From Paludibacteraceae bacterium (lineage in GTDB: Bacteria > Bacteroidota > Bacteroidia > Bacteroidales > Paludibacteraceae), in the NCBI GenBank assembly GCA_017467185.1, contig JAFTSS010000002.1:1-64000 (forward strand): DNA of 64,000 nt, written 5' to 3'. The translations under genes were made by a program, and so were the position numbers. Shown here piece after piece: positions 9,368 through 17,880 of this stretch. How positions within the stretch are numbered: position 1 is the first letter of the stretch; the number at the start of each line of letters is the position of its first letter. The notes beneath the pieces are model-generated. The model saw nothing but the letters and a program-made list of their open reading frames with translations. It was not told the DNA's origin and ran no database searches.

Positions 9368-10300
9368 CTATTTCTCTTTCATATAAGCTACCACAACACC
9401 CCAATACTTAATCAACAATGCCAAACCGAAACCCAAAACCAAACCTGCAAGTCCACCATAAAAATATTTACGCAAATGCGACAACGTGTGTATCACAAAA
9501 GGTGTCTGAAAATTGACAACTTCAGGCGTAAAATATTTCTGATTTTCCAAATATTGCTTATGCTTCAACACCGACAAAACATCCTTATAATGCAATGCCT
9601 TACCCGACGACATATAATAACGCGATGTAACAATCTCAAAATTAGCCACATCGTTACGTTCAAAATAATCATAAGTCGAAAAACTATCTAATCTCGCCAC
9701 CTCTTTTGTTAAATACTCCAAACGCTCATCTCGTATCTTCCTGCAATATTCGTCAGCCTTCAAAACATATTCCTGCGAATTAAAAAATTTCTTCAACGCC
9801 ACCTCAAATTCCTCAAAATCAGTCTCTCCATTCAACTCTATCTCAACACACACTCTGTCACGCATAACCACATTAACCGTATCCGCAAGACTTATAGTTC
9901 TATCTCTATCAACATAATCTGGCACCGAGTCCGCATTACAATCAATTACATTATAAAACATTGCTCTATCAAACGCCTTCAAAACATCATCACTCAAACC
10001 ATACTCTTTTTTAGCTTTCCACGATGACGAAAAAAACACCATAAGACCCTCATTAACAACATCTCTCATCCCCTCAACATACATAATCGTAGCACTCCCC
10101 TTATACTTCGTTGCAAACGGCTTAGTCCACAACCAACCACCAAACAAACCCAAACAAACGAACGGCACAATAATCCAACAATAACGCAAACCAAAACGCA
10201 TTGTCTTCAAAGCAAACACACCAAACTTTTTCATCAAAGTTACTAAACCCCTACAACAAAGCAGTATAAAATCAAACAAATTCATATCTTTATTTTCCAT
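9368..10300 (-). CDS. Wzz-like membrane protein (two terminal TM segments)
   Basis: Not recognised as a named family. It has the topology of polysaccharide chain-length determinants: a hydrophobic segment near the N-terminus (WIIVPFVCLGLFGGWLW), a long charged periplasmic-type middle with coiled-coil tendency, and a C-terminal hydrophobic segment (GLAGLVLGFGLALLI). The start at 10300 (MENKDMNLFDF) is chosen because the -7 promoter element at 10368-10375 puts transcription start near 10361, so the ATG at 10364-10366 would lie at or before the 5' end. It is the first gene of the HD-lpxD-lpxC/fabZ-lpxA run, with a 1-bp gap to the HD gene. A role in cell-surface polysaccharide or LPS length control is a guess from topology and context. 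Confidence 0.75.
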   Translation of the reverse strand: MENKDMNLFDFILLCCRGLVTLMKKFGVFALKTMRFGLRYCWIIVPFVCLGLFGGWLWTKPFATKYKGSATIMYVEGMRDVVNEGLMVFFSSSWKAKKEYGLSDDVLKAFDRAMFYNVIDCNADSVPDYVDRDRTISLADTVNVVMRDRVCVEIELNGETDFEEFEVALKKFFNSQEYVLKADEYCRKIRDERLEYLTKEVARLDSFSTYDYFERNDVANFEIVTSRYYMSSGKALHYKDVLSVLKHKQYLENQKYFTPEVVNFQTPFVIHTLSHLRKYFYGGLAGLVLGFGLALLIKYWGVVVAYMKEK

Positions 10301-10367
10301 AATATCAATTATATATCTACATATCAAACACTTATATAAAATCCCAAAATAACACACCCAAACCATG

Positions 10368-10398
10368 CAAAGTTATAAAAAAAAATCCGAACTCACAA
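10368..10398 (-). promoter_or_regulatory. Promoter of the lipid A operon
   Basis: Minus strand: TTG at 10396-10398, 20 bp spacer, TAACTTTG at 10368-10375. A close match to the Bacteroidota consensus. Confidence 0.75.
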
Positions 10399-10860
10399 CA
10401 CCTAAAAAACAAGCAGAGTCAAACTTGTTTGAACTATGTCAAGCAAAAGCAATTTGGACAAAGTCAACCAAAGCGGAGGGGAGGGGGTAAATATAAAAAA
10501 GTGTCCCTTAAAACTACGTCTATTCGATATAAGAATCCGCATGGTATCCGGGTAATCCGTATAGCGAATTTTGTGATAAGCGAATGCAGAACCAAGCTTG
10601 CTTGAGTTATGCTGAGCGTGAACAAAATCACGACAGAATGGAGTAATTTGCAAAGCAAAAGAGCGAATTTGGTAAAAATACTCCCAATGTAGGGACGCAC
10701 GGCTCGTGCGTCCGCTCAATATGTCCGTATGACGGAGGAATATGTAATAAAAATTCCGTGAACCAACGGTCTTTGAGAATTTAGCGAAAAAAATCCGTGA
10801 ATTCCGTATGAGATAAAAATTATATCGAACTCACGTTAATCTAAGATGTTTATCTATTCT
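10399..10860. repeat. Repeat-filled intergenic region
   Basis: No gene is supported here. It contains two copies of an imperfect hairpin element (about 10408-10480 and 10575-10650; landmarks GCAATTTGGAC and CTTGCTTGAGTTATGC), a GGACGCACGGCTCGTGCGTC palindrome at 10689-10713, and segments (10529-10565 and 10738-10835) that recur in diverged form at about 12,560 and 12,998. The GGTCTTTGAG centre seen at other repeats lies at about 10,768. Confidence 0.7.
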
Positions 10861-10886
10861 TATCAAACACCAATAATAATTTTTCA

Positions 10887-10926
10887 AATATCAAATGTCA
10901 AATTTCAAATATTTTTCGTAACTTTG
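10887..10926 (+). promoter_or_regulatory. Promoter for the C1B peptidase
   Basis: TAACTTTG at 10919-10926 is a good -7 element. The upstream 30 bp is a 7-bp-periodic run (AAATGTC, AAATTTC, AAATATT), and no clear -33 TTG is present. Start codon about 65 bp downstream. Confidence 0.6.
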
Positions 10927-10990
10927 TACCCAAATGCAAATTACGAACGAAGTAAGTAATTATTAACCCTAAAAATAAAATTAAACGACT

Positions 10991-12187
10991 ATGAAAAAAG
11001 CACTTTTAGCCCTCATGCTCGGTTGTAGCATCGCTGTTTCGGCTCAAACAACAGAAACAAAAACTGAAGAAAACAAAGAAGGTTTTCAATTCACTACCAT
11101 CAAAGAAGTACCTATCACTCCTATCAAAGACCAACACCGCTCTTCTACATGCTGGAGCTTCTCTTCTGTAGGTCTCCTCGAAGCTGAAGTACTTCGTCTC
11201 ACAGGCAAAGAAGTTGACCTTGCCGAAATGTTCATCGTAAGCCACACTATGCAAGAACGCGCTCGCCTCTTCGTTCGCCTCCACGGCAACGCAACTTTCG
11301 CTCCTGGCGGTGCTTTCTCTGACGCTCTCTCTGTAATGGAAAACCACGGTCTTGTACCTCAAGATGCTATGCCTGGCATCATGTATGGCGAAGAACTCCC
11401 TGTTCACAACGAACTCGACGCCGTTGCTAAAGCCTACGTTCACGCTATCGCTAAAGGCAAATTCAACAAACTCACTCCAGTATGGGCTGACGGTCTCCGC
11501 GCTATCTACGACACTTATCTCGGCGAATGTCCTACCGAAGTAACTGTCGATGGCAAAACAATGACTCCACAAGAGTATGCTAAATCGCTCAAACTCGATG
11601 CTGATAACTACGTATCTATCACATCTTTCACTCACCACCCATTCTACACTCAATTCGCTGTAGAAATCGAAGACAACTGGCGTCATGCACTCTCTTACAA
11701 CGTAACTATCGACGAACTCCTCGAAGTTATGAACCACGCCATCGACAATGGCTACACTTTCGCTTGGGGCTCTGACGTATCAGAAACTGGCTTCACTCGC
11801 AATGGTCTCGCCGTAGTTCCTAACGAAGCTCAAGGAGCTGAACTCACTGGCTCTGATATGGCTAAATGGACAGGTATGACTTACCAAGACCAACGCGCTC
11901 AACTCACTGCTCGTCCTCTTCCTGAAATCGAAGTAACTCAAGAACTCCGCCAACAAGCATTCGATAACTGGAAAACTACCGACGACCACGGTATGCTCGT
12001 TTACGGTAAAGCTAAAGACCAAAACGGAAAAGAATACTTCATCGTTAAAAACTCTTGGGGCGACGAAGGCACTTACAAAGGCATTTGGTATGCATCTGAA
12101 GCATTCATGAAATACAAAACAATCAACATCGTGCTCCACAAAGACGCTCTTCCAAAAGCCCTCGCTAAAAAACTCGGCATCAAATAA
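10991..12187 (+). CDS. Secreted C1B-family cysteine peptidase (bleomycin hydrolase / aminopeptidase C-like)
   Basis: A 398-residue papain-fold peptidase of the bleomycin hydrolase type. Residues 1-19 form a signal peptide (LLALMLGCSIAVSAQ), so the enzyme is exported, unlike the classical cytoplasmic aminopeptidase C. The active-site residues are visible: C54 in SSTCWSFSS, H333 in DDHGMLVYG and N354 in VKNSWGDEG. Secreted Bacteroidota forms degrade peptides in the periplasm or outside the cell; exo- or endopeptidase activity cannot be told. It is a single-gene unit with a promoter upstream, a strong terminator downstream, and repeat-filled gaps on both sides. Third codon positions are unusually C-rich, but other plus-strand genes in the window look similar, so strand skew rather than transfer is the likely cause. 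Confidence 0.92.
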   Translation: MKKALLALMLGCSIAVSAQTTETKTEENKEGFQFTTIKEVPITPIKDQHRSSTCWSFSSVGLLEAEVLRLTGKEVDLAEMFIVSHTMQERARLFVRLHGNATFAPGGAFSDALSVMENHGLVPQDAMPGIMYGEELPVHNELDAVAKAYVHAIAKGKFNKLTPVWADGLRAIYDTYLGECPTEVTVDGKTMTPQEYAKSLKLDADNYVSITSFTHHPFYTQFAVEIEDNWRHALSYNVTIDELLEVMNHAIDNGYTFAWGSDVSETGFTRNGLAVVPNEAQGAELTGSDMAKWTGMTYQDQRAQLTARPLPEIEVTQELRQQAFDNWKTTDDHGMLVYGKAKDQNGKEYFIVKNSWGDEGTYKGIWYASEAFMKYKTINIVLHKDALPKALAKKLGIK

Positions 12188-12189
12188 TA

Positions 12190-12985
12190 ACACACAGTAG
12201 GGACACGGCCATATCCGTCAACAAACAGCACAAACAAAAGTAAGGACACGGCGTGCCATGTCCGCTCAGCCATCAGGCTAAATATATAAATCAGTCATCA
12301 GACTGAAAAAACTAGATAACAAAAAACCGAAAACCACTAAAACTTCTAGAAAATTCAAGTAGGGACACGGCGTGCCGTGTCCTATCAGCCACCAGGCTGA
12401 ATATATAAAATCAGCCATCGGGCTAAAACATCTAGAAAAACGAAACGTCTAGAATAACTAGAACATCTAGCAAATACAAAACGGCAGACACTCACAATCG
12501 AATGTCTGCCGTTTTTATTTATTACATATTATTACTGTCACTAAAATTAAAATAATGTCAGTTCGATATAAGAATCCACATAGTATCCGTGTCATCAGTA
12601 AAGCGAAAATTGCGAATAAATGAGAGCAACGAGATTTACTTCAGTTGCCGAATGAAAACAATTTCAACGAAATTATTTTTGCGAAGCAAAAAAGCAAACT
12701 CGACAAACATCCTCCCCAATGGAGGGACACGGCGTGCCATGTCCTATCAGCCATTAGGCTGAATATATAAATCAGTCATCAGACTGAAAAAACTAGATAA
12801 CAAAACCCCAAAAACCACTAAAACTTCTAGAAAATTCAAGTAGGGACACGGCGTGCCGTGTCCTATCTGCCATTAGGCTGAATATATAAATCAGTCATCA
12901 GACTGAAAAAACTAGATAACAAAACCCCGAAAACCACTAAAACTTCTAGAAAATTCAAGTAGGGACACACGGCTCAATATGTTTA
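12190..12985. repeat. Tandem 119-bp repeat units led by a GGACACGG palindrome
   Basis: Units begin with the palindrome GGACACGGCGTGCCGTGTCC at 12244, 12363, 12725 and 12844, with a degenerate start at 12963; the adjacent spacings are each 119 bp. Each unit then has two small hairpins (TCAGCCATCAGGCTGA and TCAGTCATCAGACTGA) separated by ATATATAA, and an A-rich stretch with CTAGA motifs. Unit 2 diverges in its second half. A degenerate palindrome lies at 12197. No coding potential is seen. Confidence 0.85.
12478..12516 (+). terminator. Rho-independent terminator downstream of the C1B peptidase
   Basis: AAAACGGCAGACA pairs with TGTCTGCCGTTTTT around an 11-base loop, followed by TATTTATT. It is about 290 bp past the stop, with two 119-bp units in between. 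Confidence 0.8.
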
Positions 12986-13287
12986 CAAAACAGAAGGGTA
13001 TGTGATAAAAAATTCCGTGTTATACGTGCATTCCGTGTAAAATAAAAATTATATCAAACTCACACTAATTTATATTATATGTTTTATAAAAAGTCCCGCA
13101 GGGACGACAGAATACAGGCAGGAGGTAAAAAAATTGCGAGTAAGCGAGAGCAGAACTAAGTTCACTTAAGTTCTGCCGAGCGTAAGCAATTTGGACGTAG
13201 TCAAACCCCTGATGCGAAAGATTATATATAAAATAAGCACCGTAGGTGCGACAGAGTTCTTCAAGACCTCCTTTGTTAATTAGAATT
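12986..13287. repeat. Intergenic remnants including a hairpin element
   Basis: Bases 12998-13070 are a diverged copy of 10738-10835. Bases 13125-13205 hold another copy of the hairpin element (GAGAGCAGAAC with GTTCTGCCGAGC, then GCAATTTGGACG). Two short AAAGTCCCGCAGGGACGACA / AAGCACCGTAGGTGCGACAG stretches resemble further palindromes. No gene is supported. Confidence 0.6.
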
Positions 13288-14395
13288 TTAAATAATTATT
13301 TTATCCATTTGTTGAACACGCATAAAAGATGTGGCATTTGTTAAACCCATATATGTTTCACGTACATTACCGAGATAGTCTTTAATATAATAATATGGGA
13401 AATAACTATTTCGTTGTATATTGTAACCAATATAGCCTTCGACATTCTCAATACGCTCTATTCGCCAGAGAGTGTTTGTAAGTTGACGATAAGTAACATT
13501 ATCATTATATACGTAATGGTGTTTATTATACGCCGAACCTAATTGCTCTACCACATTACCAACTGGCACTACAATTGGTGTGTTACGAGTGTAATAGGTT
13601 GTAGAATATTTATTGCCGAGCGCATCGTATTGATGTACAATGAGATTGCCATTAGCGAATTGGATTGTGTCGGGCAAATTTAGTAAATTATATTTGATTG
13701 CGCAAATATTTCGGTCCAAATCGTATGTCATGTTGCCATTGGCATCATAAGCGAACTCAACATCTGTATTTGCATAATCGTAATATTGCTTAGAATCATA
13801 ACTATATGGAGGATAACCATTGTCGGATACTCCTATGATTTGATTGCCTTTATATTCAAATGAAAGATAATCCATAATATCTTGATTATCCCAACGAGTG
13901 AGTGATCGAATATTGCCATTTTTGTCATACTGAAAACTTTCTGAATAATCATAATCTCCAGATTGACCATTAATGAGAGTATAATTAGAGCTTAAACGAT
14001 TTTGTTTATCATAGAAATAAGCATATCCATTAGTTGCACTTCCATAAGAATAATTCACTGCTGAAACACTACCATTATATCGTGGTGTTTACCAATTAGA
14101 TTGTAATGAATCATAAGTAGAATAATATATATTTTCTTTAAATCGTTTTGATTGAATTTTTGTAATTTGACTCCGAATATTATAGTTATAATTTACAAAA
14201 TCAACATTATTCCAAATATTTTTTTCTTAATACGTCCTAAATCATCATATGTAAATTGGTTTAATAGAATTGGAGTCCCATTGTTATAACTATATTTAGT
14301 ATTTAACAAACGATTAGCATGGTCATAAGTATATAGATATTGTTCTGAATGAGATAATCCGTAAGCTGTTTTTGTGTTGATTTGTCTAATAATAT
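13288..14395 (-). pseudogene. Decayed Rhs/YD-repeat gene fragment
   Basis: Reading the minus strand gives YD-repeat motifs (YLYTYDHANRLL, FTYDDLGRI, FAYDANGNMTYDL, HQYDALGNKY) and the Rhs core end YYIKDYLGNVRETY. The reading is broken twice: a 1-base loss in the A-run at about 14,219-14,225, and an in-frame TAA near 14,088; restoring one A lets the reading continue through NNVDFVNYNYNIRSQITK up to that stop. The N-terminal bulk expected of Rhs proteins is absent, and the C-terminus stops about 20 residues after the core with no toxin domain. Sequence upstream of about 14,396 belongs to the terminator of the previous gene, so the apparent ATG at 14,474 is not real. This is a remnant, not a working polymorphic toxin. 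Confidence 0.85.
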
Positions 14396-14410
14396 TTGAC
14401 CTATAGGTCA

Positions 14411-14455
14411 AAAAAGACTGACCTCCGACAATAGAAATCAGTCTTTTCTTAACTA
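14411..14455 (-). terminator. Terminator of the Omp28/TlpA cassette
   Basis: AAAAAAGACTGA and TCAGTCTTTTCTT pair across a 16-base loop; on the minus strand a TTTTTT run follows. It is 16 bp beyond the stop of the T9SS Omp28 protein. Confidence 0.7.
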
Positions 14456-14470
14456 TAAAACAAACTTTTA

Positions 14471-16384
14471 TCATTTAACGAATTTAACGTAAGAACCATT
14501 AGTTTGCAACAAATAAGTTCCTTTAGTTAAACTTGTCAATTCAAATTGTGCAGTTTCGGCATCAGCAGTTTTTTGCATCATAAGTTTACCATCCATAGCA
14601 TAAACAGAAAGGACATCACCAGCATCAATACCTTTAACGTGCAACATATCACCTTCTTGGTATATTACCAATTGTGAATTATCTGATACATATTCAACTG
14701 GAGTATAAGGATTATCATTCAATTTCACTTCGTATGCCTGATAAATTTCGAAAGTATTAATATCCGAAGATCTACCATTTTTACCAACCCATACAGCCAA
14801 GCGCATATTGTCTAAGACAAATTTCTCTTTCAATACTTGAGAAAAATCTTTAGAGAAGACTCCATCTTCCACAGTTATAATAGAGCCATAAGCAGAAGTC
14901 AAGAAAGAACGAATAATGTGAGTATGAGTATATTTTCCAGCATGTCCTGCTTGAGTACCAGAGATACCATCTTCGATAGTAATTACACCTACTCTAAGAC
15001 CTTTAGCATCAAAGTCGCCCAATAATTCGCCATTAACGATAACATTAAGTTCACGAGTAGCAGAATCAAGTGTAAAGTCAACATCAAGAGCGATAGGCGA
15101 CATATTTTTCTGAATAACTTCCATATAATCTTCCAATACTCCACGAGAACCAACTTCGTTTACACTAAATACAGGTCCTGTGGCGCCAGTAGAAGTAGTT
15201 ACACCAACATCCAAAAGATTCACACGGTCAAGCATAGTACCTGGGGCATAAGTCGTTTGTGCACCATAAAATGCTACAGCAACACCACTTTCATCAACTG
15301 TAAGCTCTGACGCATTGTAACCTGCATGATGAATAGCCCAAACATATTTCTCTGTACCTAACTTATCTGTTGCTTCATGCAAATATTTATGACCAGTTGG
15401 ACAATTTGAACACAAAGTACCAGAGAACATTTCAAGCATAACTACTTTATTCTCAAACTCATTAGAAACATTTGTTTTTACAACTTGTTTACTATCATCT
15501 TCACTGTCATCACTATTGCTTCCATTCAAGCTTTCAATAGTATAAACAACATCATATTGTCCCTCTTCTGTAAGTTGAATATCTTTAAAGAAAATATTCA
15601 ATGCCTCTCCATTTTTAAGGGCTTTAGACAATGTTTCAGTTTTACGATAAACCTCTTTATCATTTGCATAAATAACAAAGTCAAAAGAGTTAATATCTTT
15701 ATCTACAGTATTTGAAATATTAGCCACAGCATCAAATTTAGAATCAGGGCGAACAAATTCGGCTGTACGCAAAGCATTAATTGCAAGATTATACGCAGGC
15801 ATATTTTCACCGGCAATAACCACTTTTATACAGAAGTTACCACAACTTGAATATTGAATCCATTTATTAGCAGATACGTCAAGAATATGTGTAGCATTAG
15901 GATCGGCAGCCATAATATTTCCATCACCAGCAATTGGCAAACCGCCACAAGTAATAGTATAACCAAAATATAAATCTGACGCTCCATCTAATGCGAAGAA
16001 TTCATCAAATACTAATTCGTTCCATGCACCAAATTCGATTTTAGCAGTATCATACTCTTGTTCCCAAAGATTTTCACCTGTAAGTTTTTCACGAATCCAA
16101 AATTTCAAACCTTGGACAGTATCAGGAGTCCACTCGTCATGTTTTGCCAAACCTACCATCATCTTTATGACATAATTATCTTTATATGCCACAAGTTGTT
16201 TCTGAGTAAGACGAATAGCTGCAGACTGGCCATAAACTACTTGAGACTCTTCAGCGCCACAAGCAGAAACAATATCTTCTGAAGCATATTTCAATACAGC
16301 TTGATTAGTTGTATCAATTGCGTTTTGCGCTGTAAGAGAAAATAGGCCACACAAAAATGCAATAAATAAAATAGTCTTTTTCAT
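14471..16384 (-). CDS. Omp28-related protein with T9SS C-terminal sorting domain
   Basis: A 637-residue exported protein. The signal peptide is at 1-19 (LFIAFLCGLFSLTAQ). The N-terminal 300 residues look like Ig/jelly-roll-type material. An Omp28-like, thioredoxin-related region starts near residue 315 (VVMLEMFSGTLCSNCPTGH) with a CxxC pair, and continues with IHHAGYN and YGAQTTYAPGTMLDR. The last 60-70 residues (VYAMDGKLMMQK ... KGTYLLQTNGSYVKFVK) are a typical type A T9SS sorting domain, so the mature protein should be exported by T9SS to the cell surface. It is the last gene of a cassette with a lipoprotein, a second Omp28 protein, a beta-barrel and a TlpA-like protein. Function beyond thiol chemistry or surface binding is unknown. 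Confidence 0.85.
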   Translation of the reverse strand: MKKTILFIAFLCGLFSLTAQNAIDTTNQAVLKYASEDIVSACGAEESQVVYGQSAAIRLTQKQLVAYKDNYVIKMMVGLAKHDEWTPDTVQGLKFWIREKLTGENLWEQEYDTAKIEFGAWNELVFDEFFALDGASDLYFGYTITCGGLPIAGDGNIMAADPNATHILDVSANKWIQYSSCGNFCIKVVIAGENMPAYNLAINALRTAEFVRPDSKFDAVANISNTVDKDINSFDFVIYANDKEVYRKTETLSKALKNGEALNIFFKDIQLTEEGQYDVVYTIESLNGSNSDDSEDDSKQVVKTNVSNEFENKVVMLEMFSGTLCSNCPTGHKYLHEATDKLGTEKYVWAIHHAGYNASELTVDESGVAVAFYGAQTTYAPGTMLDRVNLLDVGVTTSTGATGPVFSVNEVGSRGVLEDYMEVIQKNMSPIALDVDFTLDSATRELNVIVNGELLGDFDAKGLRVGVITIEDGISGTQAGHAGKYTHTHIIRSFLTSAYGSIITVEDGVFSKDFSQVLKEKFVLDNMRLAVWVGKNGRSSDINTFEIYQAYEVKLNDNPYTPVEYVSDNSQLVIYQEGDMLHVKGIDAGDVLSVYAMDGKLMMQKTADAETAQFELTSLTKGTYLLQTNGSYVKFVK

Positions 16385-16463
16385 AAATTTTATACATTTA
16401 ATATTTTAACCAAAAAAGCGGAGAACTCACAATAAGTCCCCGCATTTCTGACTCTAAACCAAA

Positions 16464-16970
16464 TTATTGAGCAGGAGTATAGTTATAGTTAATTGTAAAT
16501 TTCACCTCGTTTGTACCATCAGACAAAATAAATTCGGTTGCAAAAACATTAGCTTTTTCAACATCACTAGGAATTAAATCCAATGAGATATCAAGATGAT
16601 CTGCTGCTTCAATTGTACCAATTTCCCAAAGTTGTTCCTCTTTTCCATTACCAAAATTACATTGTCCATTTGTACACAAAGCAGAACTTGCCAAAGAAAG
16701 GTCATATTTGCGAATTTCTTTAAGCGTAAAGGCTTTACTTTCAGAAGTTGCATTTTTTAAATCAAGATGTGCAACAAGTTGAAAGTCTTCTTCCCAATTA
16801 TCCATGCCAATTTCAAAAACTTTACCATTTACACTGGCAGCATTACCCCAATTAAGTACGATAGGACCTTTGTGAAAATCTTTGCCATCTGGTTCTGGCT
16901 CTTTATTATCACAACTAACAAAAACAAATGCAGCTAAAATGGCTACAAATAAAAATTTCAATGATTTCAT
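16464..16970 (-). CDS. Hypothetical lipoprotein of the Omp28 cassette
   Basis: I do not recognise a family. The 168-residue protein has a lipoprotein signal (FVFVSC, lipid-modified cysteine near residue 20), a charged linker with NKEPEPDGKD, then a single small beta-rich domain with two cysteines in ALCTNGQCNFG. It lies between two Omp28-type genes, 80-odd bases from each, and is likely translated from the same transcript. The CTNGQC pair is suggestive, given the thiol-redox neighbours, but no enzyme motif is present. Probable role: periplasmic- or surface-facing accessory subunit of the cassette (inference from context only). Confidence 0.7.
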   Translation of the reverse strand: MKSLKFLFVAILAAFVFVSCDNKEPEPDGKDFHKGPIVLNWGNAASVNGKVFEIGMDNWEEDFQLVAHLDLKNATSESKAFTLKEIRKYDLSLASSALCTNGQCNFGNGKEEQLWEIGTIEAADHLDISLDLIPSDVEKANVFATEFILSDGTNEVKFTINYNYTPAQ

Positions 16971-17051
16971 AATTTTTTAATGTGTTTTATTGAGAAACTT
17001 TTTACATCTCTCATGATTAATACTATATTATTTTATTATTTTTATTATTCT

Positions 17052-17861
17052 TTAATGTAACACTTCACCTAAAGCAATCTCCGAAGCTTGAACAACCTCC
17101 TTTGTATCGGTTTTAATAAGAACAGCTACTACAGAACAATTTTTTTCCTCATACTTAGACTCAATATCAAAGCTATATTCCTTCGTAGTTAAACCCGATA
17201 TAACACCTAACTCTTCACCCCACAAAGAGTTAATACTTTTACGAAATATATGATTATGAACATATTGATTACCCTTTGAAGCTTGAAATCCTTGTATATT
17301 GTTCTCCAATAACCATAATTGCAAAGATACATCATACGACATATTAACTTTAGGAGTAAGAGTTACAAGAACTTGATGCTTATCCTCTTTTGAATATGTT
17401 AGATCAACTAAACAATCTGGAGCCTTTGCTCGCTCTTTAAGAATCAATCCTGACCACAATGAATATCCTTGCAAATATGACTCATTTGATGAAGAGCCAA
17501 AATTACAACAATTAATTAAGCCTGTAGGCAATGCTGTAGATACACTACCACCAAATTCTCTCAAATATTCCATAGCCTCTTCTGAAGCCAATTGTTCCCT
17601 AACAAAACCAAGTCCAGCTGGATGCATTGCAACAACAATCAAATTATCAGGCAAACCATTCAATAACATATTAGCCTCAGCAGCGGCAGTTGGACAATTA
17701 ACACAATTCTGACCAGTAAATTCTACTAAAAGGACTTTTCGTTCAGATGTTTCTGGCTCTAATTTCACGGGAATCAATCTATCTTCCTCTAGGACGACAT
17801 CACACGCAGTAAATAATACAACTGCGGTAACAAACATAAATATTAAACATTTTATTTTCAT
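17052..17861 (-). CDS. Omp28-family lipoprotein with CxxC
   Basis: A 269-residue lipoprotein: signal peptide with lipobox LFTAC (cysteine near residue 20), then an Omp28/thioredoxin-like fold starting VLLVEFTGQNCVNCPTAAAE. The CVNC pair sits where the thioredoxin CxxC is found, and TALPTGLIN resembles a cis-proline region. Omp28 of Porphyromonas was described as an outer-membrane lipoprotein; its biochemical role is not settled. The gene starts 19 bp after the stop of the beta-barrel gene and is followed by the small lipoprotein, so the group is one operon. The repeated pattern of CxxC proteins suggests electron or disulfide transfer across the envelope, which is inference. Confidence 0.83.
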   Translation of the reverse strand: MKIKCLIFMFVTAVVLFTACDVVLEEDRLIPVKLEPETSERKVLLVEFTGQNCVNCPTAAAEANMLLNGLPDNLIVVAMHPAGLGFVREQLASEEAMEYLREFGGSVSTALPTGLINCCNFGSSSNESYLQGYSLWSGLILKERAKAPDCLVDLTYSKEDKHQVLVTLTPKVNMSYDVSLQLWLLENNIQGFQASKGNQYVHNHIFRKSINSLWGEELGVISGLTTKEYSFDIESKYEEKNCSVVAVLIKTDTKEVVQASEIALGEVLH

Positions 17862-17880
17862 AATTTAGACAAATTGAGAA

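Noticed and set aside
10402..10719. Short minus-strand open frames as genes
   Set aside because: They cross hairpin elements and a palindrome, have no start context or family features, and their peptide is explained by the repeats.
10991..12187. Horizontal transfer of the C1B peptidase gene because of its C-rich third positions
   Set aside because: Other plus-strand genes (M16 peptidase, sppA, mrp) look similar, so strand-dependent base skew explains it better.
11006..12273. Minus-strand frames opposite the C1B peptidase
   Set aside because: They arise from the C-ending codon bias of the real gene, which removes stops on the other strand.
12190..12985. CRISPR array
   Set aside because: The units are 119 bp, palindromic at the head, and the passenger parts are similar to each other, so there are no unique spacers; no cas genes are present.
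14396..14474. N-terminus of the Rhs-like protein
   Set aside because: This stretch is the terminator of the T9SS Omp28 gene; the residues encoded there do not look like Rhs sequence.
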